DNA from: Sordaria brevicollis
Taxonomy: Eukaryota > Ascomycota > Sordariomycetes > Sordariales > Sordariaceae
Length of the DNA: 64,000 nt
Assembly (NCBI GenBank): GCA_033439795.1
Contig: JAUTDP010000010.1
Location: 2,852,001 to 2,916,000 of the forward strand
Direction of reading: 5' to 3'
Shown: piece after piece, positions 25,301-34,306 of the stretch
Layout of the letters: every line of letters starts with the position of its first letter
Position numbering within the stretch: the first letter of the stretch is position 1
Notes under the pieces: generated by a model
What the model saw: the letters and a program-made list of their open reading frames with translations, nothing else
Told to the model about the DNA's origin: nothing
Databases searched by the model: none
Made by a program: the position numbers and the translations under genes

Positions 25301-26484
25301 TTGTCGAGGAAGCCAAAGTGTTTGAGGAGGATTTCAGGAACAAGAACCACATGCGCAAACCCATCTTCACGGAAACGCAATACCGCGAGATGGCGATCCG
25401 CTGGACAAGAACGCTGGACGCCATGCGTGCAATCCCGGATATCAACCAGGATAAAGTCGATCGGTACGGCGCCAAGTTTATTCCGTTGGTCGAACGGTAC
25501 TGGGGGAATTATCAGGAGATGATGGGCGGGAAGTATGATAACCCGTTTGTCTCTGGTGATGGTGGTGGTCAAGATGAAGCTCCTGCGAGGAGGGCTAACA
25601 GAAAGAAAAATGGTGGTGGTGGGGGTGGTGGCAGTGGAAAGGGGGAGCTGATAGAGATTAGTTCCGACGAGGATGACGAGCCTTCATCTCGCCCGTCTCG
25701 ACCAACGCGGAATAATCTGGGACAAGTACTGCAAGGAGCTCGCTACTTACCTCCTCAACCACGCCCAACCGGACCGGGACAGCAAAAAACCGCAGGACAG
25801 AAGGATAAGGGAAGAGCAGTAAACCGCCACGGCCAACCAATCGATGACCAACCAGAGGAAGATTACGGCCTGAGCGATCTCGACGAAGCCGAAGCAGAAG
25901 AGGAAGAAGAGGTAGACCCAGACGCTAGCACCGTCTCCGGCTCTGACTCTGAAGCTCAATCTGACTCCGACCTGGAACCATCTCATTACTTCTCTAGCTC
26001 AACCGGCCCCCCTATTCCCAAAGCGGTGCAGGACGCGAGAATGAGGGAGCAATTGGCTATGTACTCCTCCTCCTCCTCCAAGGGTTCTTATGGAGGTGGA
26101 CGTGCATCTGGTTCATCAAGCAGGGCGTCAGGAAGTGGTTGGAGAGGTGGTGCAAGTGGTGGTGGTGGGAAGAAGTATTATCGGAAGAAAAGGGCTGGGA
26201 GTTCTGCGGTGGCGGGGGGAAGTGGTGGTGGTGGGGTGACGAAGAGGAGGACTGCGAGTGGAGGGGCGAAGACGACGACGACGAGGAAGAGGGGTGGTAG
26301 TGCTGTGCCTAAGACAACCAGGGGTGGAACGGGTGCTGGAGGATATAAAAAGGGTGGTGGTGCTGGGGGTTATGGAGGTGGAGGAGGAAGTTATGGAGGA
26401 GGAAGTGGTGGTGGGTATGGAGGAGGTGGTTATGGTGGTGGTACAGGAGGAGGTGGAGGAGGGATAAGTGTTATGCCTCATTAG
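19319..26484 (+). CDS. qde-3: RecQ DNA helicase, QDE-3/Sgs1 type
   Basis: Exons 19319-23197 and 23269-26484 join across a 71-base intron (GTGAGT, branch TGCTAAC, ATAG) to give 2364 residues. Residues 1-1290 form a long, largely disordered extension with poly-Gln (about 440-465), acidic patches and a coiled-coil near 900-1000. The junction restores LGGKDAFVLMPTGGGKS, helicase motifs 0 and I. Then follow DEAH (IDEAHCVSQWGHDFRPD, about 1407), ALTATAT, motif IV, GMGIDKPDVR and the QETGRAGRDG arginine-finger motif. The RecQ zinc site has four cysteines (CRRQEVLRYFG...CKDGCDNC). A winged-helix RQC domain lies at about 1687-1785 and an HRDC domain at about 1950-2050. The tail is extremely Gly-rich. 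By family knowledge this unwinds DNA in repair and recombination, and the Neurospora orthologue acts in quelling. The upstream GTG at 19277 is not used as the start because the ATG at 19319 is available. Confidence 0.93.
20590..20690 (+). repeat. CAG/CAA repeat coding poly-glutamine
   Basis: A mixed CAG/CAA/CAT tract inside exon 1 of the RecQ gene encodes alternating Gln and His followed by a QAQAQ stretch. Such tracts are length-variable within species and lie outside all helicase domains. Confidence 0.8.
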
Positions 26485-27076
26485 CCATTTTCCATGGATC
26501 GCATTACACGGCTTTTATCACCCTACCTACCCTATGAGATAGGGTGATGCATCAATGGCAGCAGCATTGAGTTTTTACTACATATATCATTATCATCTTG
26601 CGGAGTTTTTCAATGCATTGGAGTTTTAGGCGAGACAAAGACAACGAATTGAGTTTAAGACAAAATTAAGAGCAGTTAGACGCAAGGTAAAATAAATGAA
26701 GCAGTCAAAAGCAGAAATCGCAAGCACAAGTCGAAAGAATTCGAAAAAATAGCTCATGAAGACCCCATCACCAAACTCAATCCCCACTGCCTTTCCCAAA
26801 AAGGATAAGTAAGCAAGGTGTCAGATAAGTACAATGTTAAGCAAAAGCTCGTTGACGATATACAATCAATAAATGACCACTCCCCTCTACCGAATTATCG
26901 AGCGTCATCTTTTATTTAGTGAGCATGGATGTAAATTACTTACCATGGCAGCATGGCTACCTGTCCGACCGTAGTTCCCGTAACTCAGATTGTTTACTGT
27001 AGAGGGAGTGACGACGGTACTCAACTGGGTCTGGATTTTGATGTGTCTGAGACTTGAGATGGGGATATGCGGCTAG

Positions 27077-27109
<33 letters not shown>

Positions 27110-27882
27110 CAACAGGGTTGGCGTTGGTTTATATCTTTTTGTGAGGGATGGTAGTGGTGGGGGGAAGTGGAAGTGGTGATGGAAGTGGTGATGGTGACAA
27201 TGATCGTGATGGTGGTACATAGTAACGATATAGTGATACTGACAGAGGTTTGTTTACTTTCAAAAAGGGGCTACCCAAATCCCGAATAACCTCATTGGGC
27301 CAGTCGTTGAACGTCTCGCCTCACCCTCCAGGTTACGTAAGCATCCTTCCCACCTACCTCTTCTTTTTTACATCGGGGCACGATAGGCAGCAGCATTGCA
27401 TTTCAGACAGCCGTTAATTTCTCTCAGATAGAGGCATGCGTCGGTAGTGTCTTGATTATTTTCGTCTGCTCATATTTCTTTCTGATGTCTCTTTTTGTGT
27501 CTCCAAGGTAAGTTAACTAACTATTACCCTTTCCTCCCTCCACCAGTTGTCCTAACCGGCCCATAACCAAAATTGTCTGTAAAATGACGTTGAATGCAAA
27601 ATTGCCAGTGCCTGTATGAACAGTAGAAAAAATGCTAGTAAATGCTCTCTTTCATGTCCCCCTTTTCCATCCTCCATGAGTAATGTGAATCCAGTAGTAA
27701 CCAATGGTATATGTAAAATGTAAAAAAATGCCATATGCATGAAATGTGTCTCATCCTCTCCCCCTCTGTCTTGTCTCATACCCAATGTTTCCTGTTATAT
27801 ACGCATCCCCCGTATTCCTCTCCCTCTCCCTTCTTCATCCCTTCTTCGCCCCTTCATTCCTCCCCACCCCTCTTCCCATGGC
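26485..27882. other. Convergent intergenic region with homopolymer tract
   Basis: It separates the RecQ gene (+) from the unknown-function gene (-), so it should hold both 3' ends. A 9-bp perfect inverted repeat (ATCACCCTA/TAGGGTGAT, 26517-26525 and 26540-26548) lies just after the RecQ stop. A run of 31 T is at 27079-27109. No gene is supported. Confidence 0.55.
27079..27109. repeat. Poly-T tract, 31 bases
   Basis: An uninterrupted run of T lies in an intergenic region. It is likely to be length-variable and prone to sequencing error. Similar long runs occur at 38268-38299 and, as A, at 39674-39696. Confidence 0.9.
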
Positions 27883-29745
27883 CTATGGCTTAACATCCCC
27901 CCTTAGTTCCCCCTCCACCTCGCTCCTCACCCCTCTACACCACTTCACAATCGCATCCTCAAACTGCACCCACATCCTGCCCGCCTCTTCCATATTCTCC
28001 AGCCTTTTGTCTTTGGCATACTGCAACCCCAGCGCATCGCACTTGATCATGATCTCCCACCTCAGCTCGGCGGCCTTCATCCAGTACCTGAGATTATCCG
28101 CCGCCCGATACGGTTTTTGCGTGTCGGCGTGAAAGCTGGGGATGGCGCCGAACCGCCTCCTTGACTTGCGCACGGCGCAGTTGTGGAGGTGTACTAGCCT
28201 TATACCGTTGCTGAGCTCGCGCAAAAAGGGTGTAGGTTCGGGGTTTGGTTGACTCCTGTCGATGGGCGTCCATTTTGGCAACGGTGGTAGACTTGACAGC
28301 GGCGGTGGGAGCGGTAACCCGGCGAACATGGAGAGGATGAACGCTTCTTCGCGCTCGATCTGGTTCCCGTTTGCGTCGGTCGGCCAGTTTTCCGGTTTTA
28401 GCCAGGTCCAGGACTCACGCTCTTTGAGCTCGGCAGCCTCCATCTCGTCTTCCTTGGACAGCATGTCGCGCAGGGACTTGATCCAGTTATTCATAGTCTG
28501 GAACTCGTCGTCGCGCATGCCGCCGATGAAACCCCGCGTGGCCATGCGCTTGAGGATGTCCATTACGGACAACAAATCGGAGCGCAAGTCTTTTTCAGAC
28601 TTGATGGCGTCTAATCGGTCTGGCCGCTCGTGCGAGGTGTAGTAGATCTTGGCGGCGCGGATGGCGAGGGTCATGACGTCGAGGATGTGCATTCCTTGAA
28701 TCTCATACCACCCTGTGGGATTCAAAGGAACGGTTGGGGTGACGGGCGTGGAAGGTTCTTGGTCGAAAGAGCTCTGTTTTGATGTGTCGGAGAGGAGAAT
28801 AGCAGGTGGTACGACGACTCGGTCTGACGGAGAAGAAGACTCGCCGGCGGGCGCGGTGGCTTCTTTGGCTTCTTTTAACGATCGCTCGGCAGCATCGAGA
28901 GCGGAGGTCAAGTCTGTTCGCAGCTCTTCCATCGATGGAGGTTTTGGAATTGGCTTCTCGCGGGGGTTGTACGTCGAAACCGTCGGCGGGAGCATATGCT
29001 GAGGGTCTAGCTCCTCATCATAATCCGATCCGTATTCCTCCTCAGGTGGGGGCGGCTGGAACTCCATGTTGTGCTCGTCTCCGGTGGGCGACTTGATCTC
29101 GGGCTCGAGCCCTGGGGTATTTGGACTACTGCCCATGGAGGCATAACTCGAATCATTCTCAAAGTTCAAGACCCTAGGTATCGTGTAATCGCCGCCCTCG
29201 AGCATGGACAGGTCGAGTGTTTGCCTGTTCTGACGTTTCCGGGCAAACTGGGCACCTTTTCCGTCCAAAAGTCCGGTACGCGCAAAGTAGTACTGCAGGT
29301 GGGCGATGCTTCCGAGACTCAGGACGGATTCGCGCTGGCGGGCGCTCTGGGCAAAGTCGGTTCCTTGAGGGCGCATGTAGCCCCGTCGCTTGCTGCTGCT
29401 TCCTGACGAGATGGAGGAGTTAGCCGTCAACGAGTCCAAGCTTCCGGTAGAGTCCCGTATCCACGAGTTATCGCGGGATCGGAGGAAAAAGTGGCCAAGC
29501 GTACTGATGTCGGAACGGCGGCTGGTGATGGGAAAGGTGCCGGACGAGGAGCGCGAAAAGGCCGAGCTGGCGTCGCTGGCGAGAGAGTCGCGCGAGTGTT
29601 CCGTGGTTCCTGATCCGTGGGAGATGGCCGAGGTGGCAGAGGCACAGCGCATGAACTTGTGAGCAGGAGCGCCAACGGCCGGCGAGGGCAGAGCCTCGGG
29701 CGACTCGCACCGGGCGTCGGGGACGTTCTCTGGTGAGGCGCTCAT
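27883..29745 (-). CDS. Fungal protein of unknown function, 620 residues
   Basis: One uninterrupted frame runs from the ATG at 29745 to the TAG at 27885-27883. Residues 1-130 are Ser-rich and look disordered. Residues 130-330 contain short motifs (SIAHLQYYFARTGLLDGKG, LEGGDYTIPRVLNF) that look constrained, then an acidic and proline-rich linker. From about 340 the chain is compact and well ordered: GWYEIQGMHILDVMTLAIRA, IYYTSHERPDRL, FIGGMRDDEFQTMNNWIKSL, WTWLKPENWP and a C-terminal helical part with ELRWEIMIKCDALGLQYAKD. No signal peptide or membrane segment is present. I recognise the general pattern of a protein conserved in filamentous ascomycetes but cannot name a domain or a role. Codon choice and length make it a real gene. 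Confidence 0.82.
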   Translation of the reverse strand: MSASPENVPDARCESPEALPSPAVGAPAHKFMRCASATSAISHGSGTTEHSRDSLASDASSAFSRSSSGTFPITSRRSDISTLGHFFLRSRDNSWIRDSTGSLDSLTANSSISSGSSSKRRGYMRPQGTDFAQSARQRESVLSLGSIAHLQYYFARTGLLDGKGAQFARKRQNRQTLDLSMLEGGDYTIPRVLNFENDSSYASMGSSPNTPGLEPEIKSPTGDEHNMEFQPPPPEEEYGSDYDEELDPQHMLPPTVSTYNPREKPIPKPPSMEELRTDLTSALDAAERSLKEAKEATAPAGESSSPSDRVVVPPAILLSDTSKQSSFDQEPSTPVTPTVPLNPTGWYEIQGMHILDVMTLAIRAAKIYYTSHERPDRLDAIKSEKDLRSDLLSVMDILKRMATRGFIGGMRDDEFQTMNNWIKSLRDMLSKEDEMEAAELKERESWTWLKPENWPTDANGNQIEREEAFILSMFAGLPLPPPLSSLPPLPKWTPIDRSQPNPEPTPFLRELSNGIRLVHLHNCAVRKSRRRFGAIPSFHADTQKPYRAADNLRYWMKAAELRWEIMIKCDALGLQYAKDKRLENMEEAGRMWVQFEDAIVKWCRGVRSEVEGELRGDVKP

Positions 29746-32182
29746 CCTGGCGGTCCGGTATATGCTCGTTCTCGCGCGGGTGTGGCTTGCGGTATGTCTT
29801 GAATGTCTGTCTCTCGACGATGGGTTACACGCGCGTATGTATATGCGTTTGGCAGGTCTCGGGTATCTGCCGGTCTCGTCGTTCGTGGGCGGTCGAGCTC
29901 TTATGGTATGCGTCGGAGGAGGAGGAGGAGGGGAAGACCTCGAAATTGGGCGCTGACGTATAGCGGAGGGTGTCGATCGTTATTGTACTCTTGACATTGA
30001 TTACCCCAAGGCGGAGAAGACAACAGTGGCAGTGATCTAAAAGTTTCGACCGAGGCTGTGGTGGGTAGGTAGCCTGGGTAGGTGGACAGTTAAAGCTGGA
30101 TGAGCAAGCACTCTACTCTCTGGAAAGAGATTGTCAAATAAGTGTTGAAGCCTTGTCCGGGAACTGTGCCCCAAAGAGATCCACAGCGGAAGGAAGCGAC
30201 GTGTATTGGGTAATTGTGTGGAAGGAACTGAGAAAGAAAGAATCAATGACTGAGTCAGGGGTTTGCCTCTACATGCAGGCACAGGAAATGAGGAAGGGGC
30301 TTTCTGGTGATTTGAGTGTGGTGTGTGGAAGGTGGAAGGTCCGAATGAGGTGTGTTGGACTCCGGAAAGTGGAAGCCAAATGTTGGGGTGTCGGGATCCC
30401 ATCCAGATTGGGTGCCGATGTGGTGTGCTGTCGTTAGGCTGCTAGCACCTAAACACCCCGCTCATTGCTTCTTGCTTCTTGCTGGCTGCAGGTGCTGCCC
30501 TTGCAGTTCGATTGCCCGCAGCCAAGTGGAAGTGGAAGCGGAGCACCATGATGCGTGCACGTTCTGTTAGGCGGCGCTAGTGCAATCACGGCAGTGTCAG
30601 TTGAATTGGCGGGATCTTTGCATGCGTCCACTAACAGCGACAAGCCTGACATTCTGATATTCTGACAGTTAGCGGGGAAGAACTGAGTGACAGTGGCACT
30701 GACAGGGGGCTGCACTAACAACATTCGTTCACATTTCCGGAGGATCTTCCTTTCATCGCTTCTTCGCATCGCCATCATCCATCTCCGCGCCGCCCCTCGG
30801 GGAAATCTGATTTGCTGGATAAGGCTATAGATGAAGCGAGCAAACAGGCCAGTACGAGAGCGTTGAGGTCGGACGAATTTCCGGTGTTCTTTGAGTAAGC
30901 CGAGAAGTTTGTTGACATTGGACAGATGGCGTTCAGGGGTTATTGCTGGCCTCCCTTGTGATCTCACTAACAAACTTGTCAAACTAGGAATACCTTCCAC
31001 AGAACCATAACCTTGACCTTGACACTCGCTCGACTATCAACCACGCGGCCCGTCAGACCAGTGACTAGCATTCTGAGAGCTGGCCTATCCAAGTTCAGAG
31101 TCTCCCGTATATTCCGAACAAGCTCCGTGGTCCCGTTACGTAGTGTATGCAAGGACGGAGGAAGAGCGGGTGCTGCCGAGTCACTGCAATTTCCTTGTCC
31201 CTTATCGTATCTAGCATATTCCCTCATCCCGCCCCGGCCGGTGACGACGGATCGTGTTTCAGAGTTTCAGATGTTGACAGCTTGCAAGTTAGCAAGTCAG
31301 TAACCTCGGTCAGCACATCACGCAAGTAGAATTCACAGCGCTGTGAGAAGAGACTTTACTCTTGGCCACGAGTATATCCAGATGGAGAGAGGACTCCGTT
31401 GGTATGGAGTGACACCAACTTAGTGCCGCGGTAGCACAAGCTGAGGGAAGCCAAACAAAAGACCAAGAAACACACAGAGCTCCTTTGTGAAACAGAAGCT
31501 CAAGGTGAACAAAGAACCCTGGTCCTTCCTAGTCAACCTCCAAGAAACATTCCATCATCCATTCAGATTGGAGAGCTGCCAGCTCCACTGAGGTACTGCG
31601 TAACTACTAACGGTCCACTGGCTGTTGAGAGCATGTCGACTGTCAGGTACGAAGCCGTGAGGCACGATGTGAGGTTAGTTTGAAGCGTCAAGTTCAAGCA
31701 CGTACCCGGCTGATTGGGCGTGCTTGCATTTGAACGGAAATGTGCAGCTTGGTGACGCCGTGATGCTTATCAGTTTTTATGATTCACATCTTCTGGATAT
31801 GAAGACGAGGAGTGACAAGACTTCCCTTGACTTCAACCGTCTGCTCACCTCTTGGAACGCAGATCTTCAGTTATGTCTCTCCCACTGGAACTGTTTATGT
31901 CTTTGCACATTCTTCAAGCCTTCACGTGCTGTCTCATTGCGCCCTGACTTTCCACTCCCACATTTTGAGACCTGTTGCCGAGAAAGCCGCGATAGTATTT
32001 CTCTTTGCCATGTCTCACCAGGCAGTCATTTTGCATTCTTCATATGTAACCAAAACTGACTACCACATCCGGTTTAGCTTCCAACTGTCGATTCACATAA
32101 TTTACCGAGATCTCTCCAAGGCTGTTGTGTGCAGGGGTACCCTTAATTCTAGAGGGAAAAGACCCCTGAACTCCCTCTGTGA
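29746..32182. other. Intergenic region upstream of the minus-strand gene
   Basis: The first part should be the promoter and leader of the gene ending at 27883, which is transcribed to the left. The rest carries only short frames on both strands with no recognisable product. The stretch ends at the foldback element. Confidence 0.5.
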
Positions 32183-32705
32183 GTTGAAAACGAGAGGCCA
32201 GTCCCCACTTTGCAAAGGCACCCCCCTTTACAGACCTGTATCAAAGTTGTGCAAAAGTTGCCCAAAAATTGATTTCTAAATAGCATTCGCGCAATGAGGC
32301 GCGCGGAGATGAAATTCACACTCCTTATAGTCCTCAAAGAGGCGAATCTGATGATGGTCTTTTTATTACTCTTTCTCTAAAACGCGTAGAATAATCAATG
32401 ATTTCTTTTTTTCCTGTTCAGATGTCGTTGAATTTGGATTTTGATAGGCTCCACTTCGACCGTCGACGTCAAAAAATATCCCAAAATGAGGGATTTAGTA
32501 TAACTCCTCGCGCTTTTAAGATATAAAGAAAAGAAAACCATCATTAGATTCCTTTTATCGAGGTTTATAAGGAGCGGAAGTTTCAACTCCGCGCGATTCG
32601 TTGCGCGAATGCTATTTAGGAATCAATTTTTGGCAACTCTATCAAAAGTTGAAACGATGTCTGTGTTGGGGGGTGCTGTGGGGACTGGCCAGTCGTTTTC
32701 AACAC
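32183..32705. mobile_element. Foldback/MITE-like element related to a Tc1/mariner transposon
   Basis: Two arms of about 200 bases, 32183-32390 and 32505-32705, are inverted copies of each other. They share TTGAAAACGA, CCAGTCCCCAC, AAAAATTGATT, CTAAATAGCATTCGCGCAA and CTCCTTATA in the same order, with point differences and small gaps. A spacer of about 115 bases separates them. No transposase frame is present. The outer 55-60 bases match the sequence at 60443-60511, which lies next to a degraded Tc1/mariner transposase, so this is best read as a non-autonomous relative. The arms are diverged, so the insertion is not recent. A clean target-site duplication could not be identified; no flanking TA pair is evident. 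Confidence 0.85.
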
Positions 32706-34306
32706 ACAGCTCACAGCGCAAAGTGAGCCGCCGTACATAGTGGAAGTGGCAGTCAGAGTGTGTAATTGCGCTTCCGAGGAGTGGGAGGATAGCCGATGTC
32801 AATGTCGCTTGGTCCGGGACTGTGACTTTGTCATTTGCTGGAAAGAAGGGAGAAAGAGAGAGAAGATCCCCCAGATGGCGATGTACCGATTTGATGCAAA
32901 CGTGATTGATGGACTGGTCGAGATGTCAGGATGCAGAGGAGCAAGAGGATATCACGCTCGTTTGGTGTTGAGTGAGGGATGGAGAAGAGAATGCGGGGAG
33001 GGGTCGTTATTTATGCCGTTGACAATATTATCGCGAACTATCCCAAGCATGCCACATCTATGATTGAGGGAGATGAAGAATGCTGATGAAACAAGTCCTC
33101 CATACGTATCTCTTCTCCAGTCACTGCTCGGAGCTTCGTGATCGAGCTTCTGGTCAAAATGTTTCAAAGGCTGGTGTTTGACTCTTGCACATCTACCCAA
33201 AGGCTTAATATGATTGGCTGTTGCCACAGTGGATTGTGGTGTGCTGAAACTCCATCACAGATAACTCTTTTTGGGGGAGGAAAGAACGGCGCAGATTCCC
33301 TTCCTCAAATTACCTCTTGACGACCACGGTCTACACGGCTGGTTCCAGAAATAAGCAGGAGCAAATAACGCCCCTTCCACTTTTTCCCTCTCCCCTTCCA
33401 TGATTCCTCTTTCCCATTTCTCACCTTAATCATAGTAATTTTGGACGACCAAAGGCCAGACCCTTCTTTTTTTTGCCTTGTCGTTGGACGTTGGAAGAGA
33501 CAAGACTCCAGTTCTCCAATTGGTGACGCTATCCAATTCTACCAATCCTCTCACATCTCACACCCAAAGACCAACTTTTGCCAAGCCCGGCGTCACACTC
33601 TACCAATTTCATCTCTTCTAGTCCTGTCACCTCAGAATCACGGATAGCCAGACAATCCTCATCCTCGGCATTTCTCATTCTCTCTCGCTCTCTCTATCTC
33701 CCAACACTCGACTCGTGTGTATCACCAACGCCGTTCGCACAAACTATTCGAGGCTCGTCGCATTCCCCTTTTTGCTTGCTCCGAATTACAGTCCAACTCT
33801 GTCGCAAACATCACATCTTGTCATACTCGACCCTAGACAGCCAACCTCAGCCAACCTTACTCACCCAATCGCGACAACCGCCAGCCATTCCAGTCCCAAG
33901 ATCGCCGGGATACTTGGAGACCTGACCTCATAGCCTCAACTTCCATTACCGCATTCGCCGATCAGAAAAGAAACACCCTTTCAAAAAGGTGACGAGAAAT
34001 ACCCTAGGCTAGAGCATTTGGCATCACACAGAAGCCCGGCTGCATGCACGCCCACGCCCGCTGCTCCCTCGCGTGAAGGAGTTAGAGTGACAGGAAGCAA
34101 GTTGCCTGCGAGCCTGCGACCAGGACAGCTGCAGCATCGCAACATCGCCTAGCCTATCTGAGCAACTAGAGCAACTCACTCGCTGTCCATTGGCGTCCAT
34201 TGGCCTCCGTCCCGCTCTAGAACCAGTCACCGTCGACAATCCGGGTCACGAGCTGGACCAATAACCACCACCAAGTCACCCATCAAGAAAAAATAATCCT
34301 CAACAA
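32706..34306. other. Upstream region and probable leader of the Kar9-like gene
   Basis: There are short frames only. From about 33360 the plus strand becomes C/T-rich with many tctctc and ccaac runs, as expected for a leader running to the ATG at 34307. No separate gene is supported. Confidence 0.5.
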
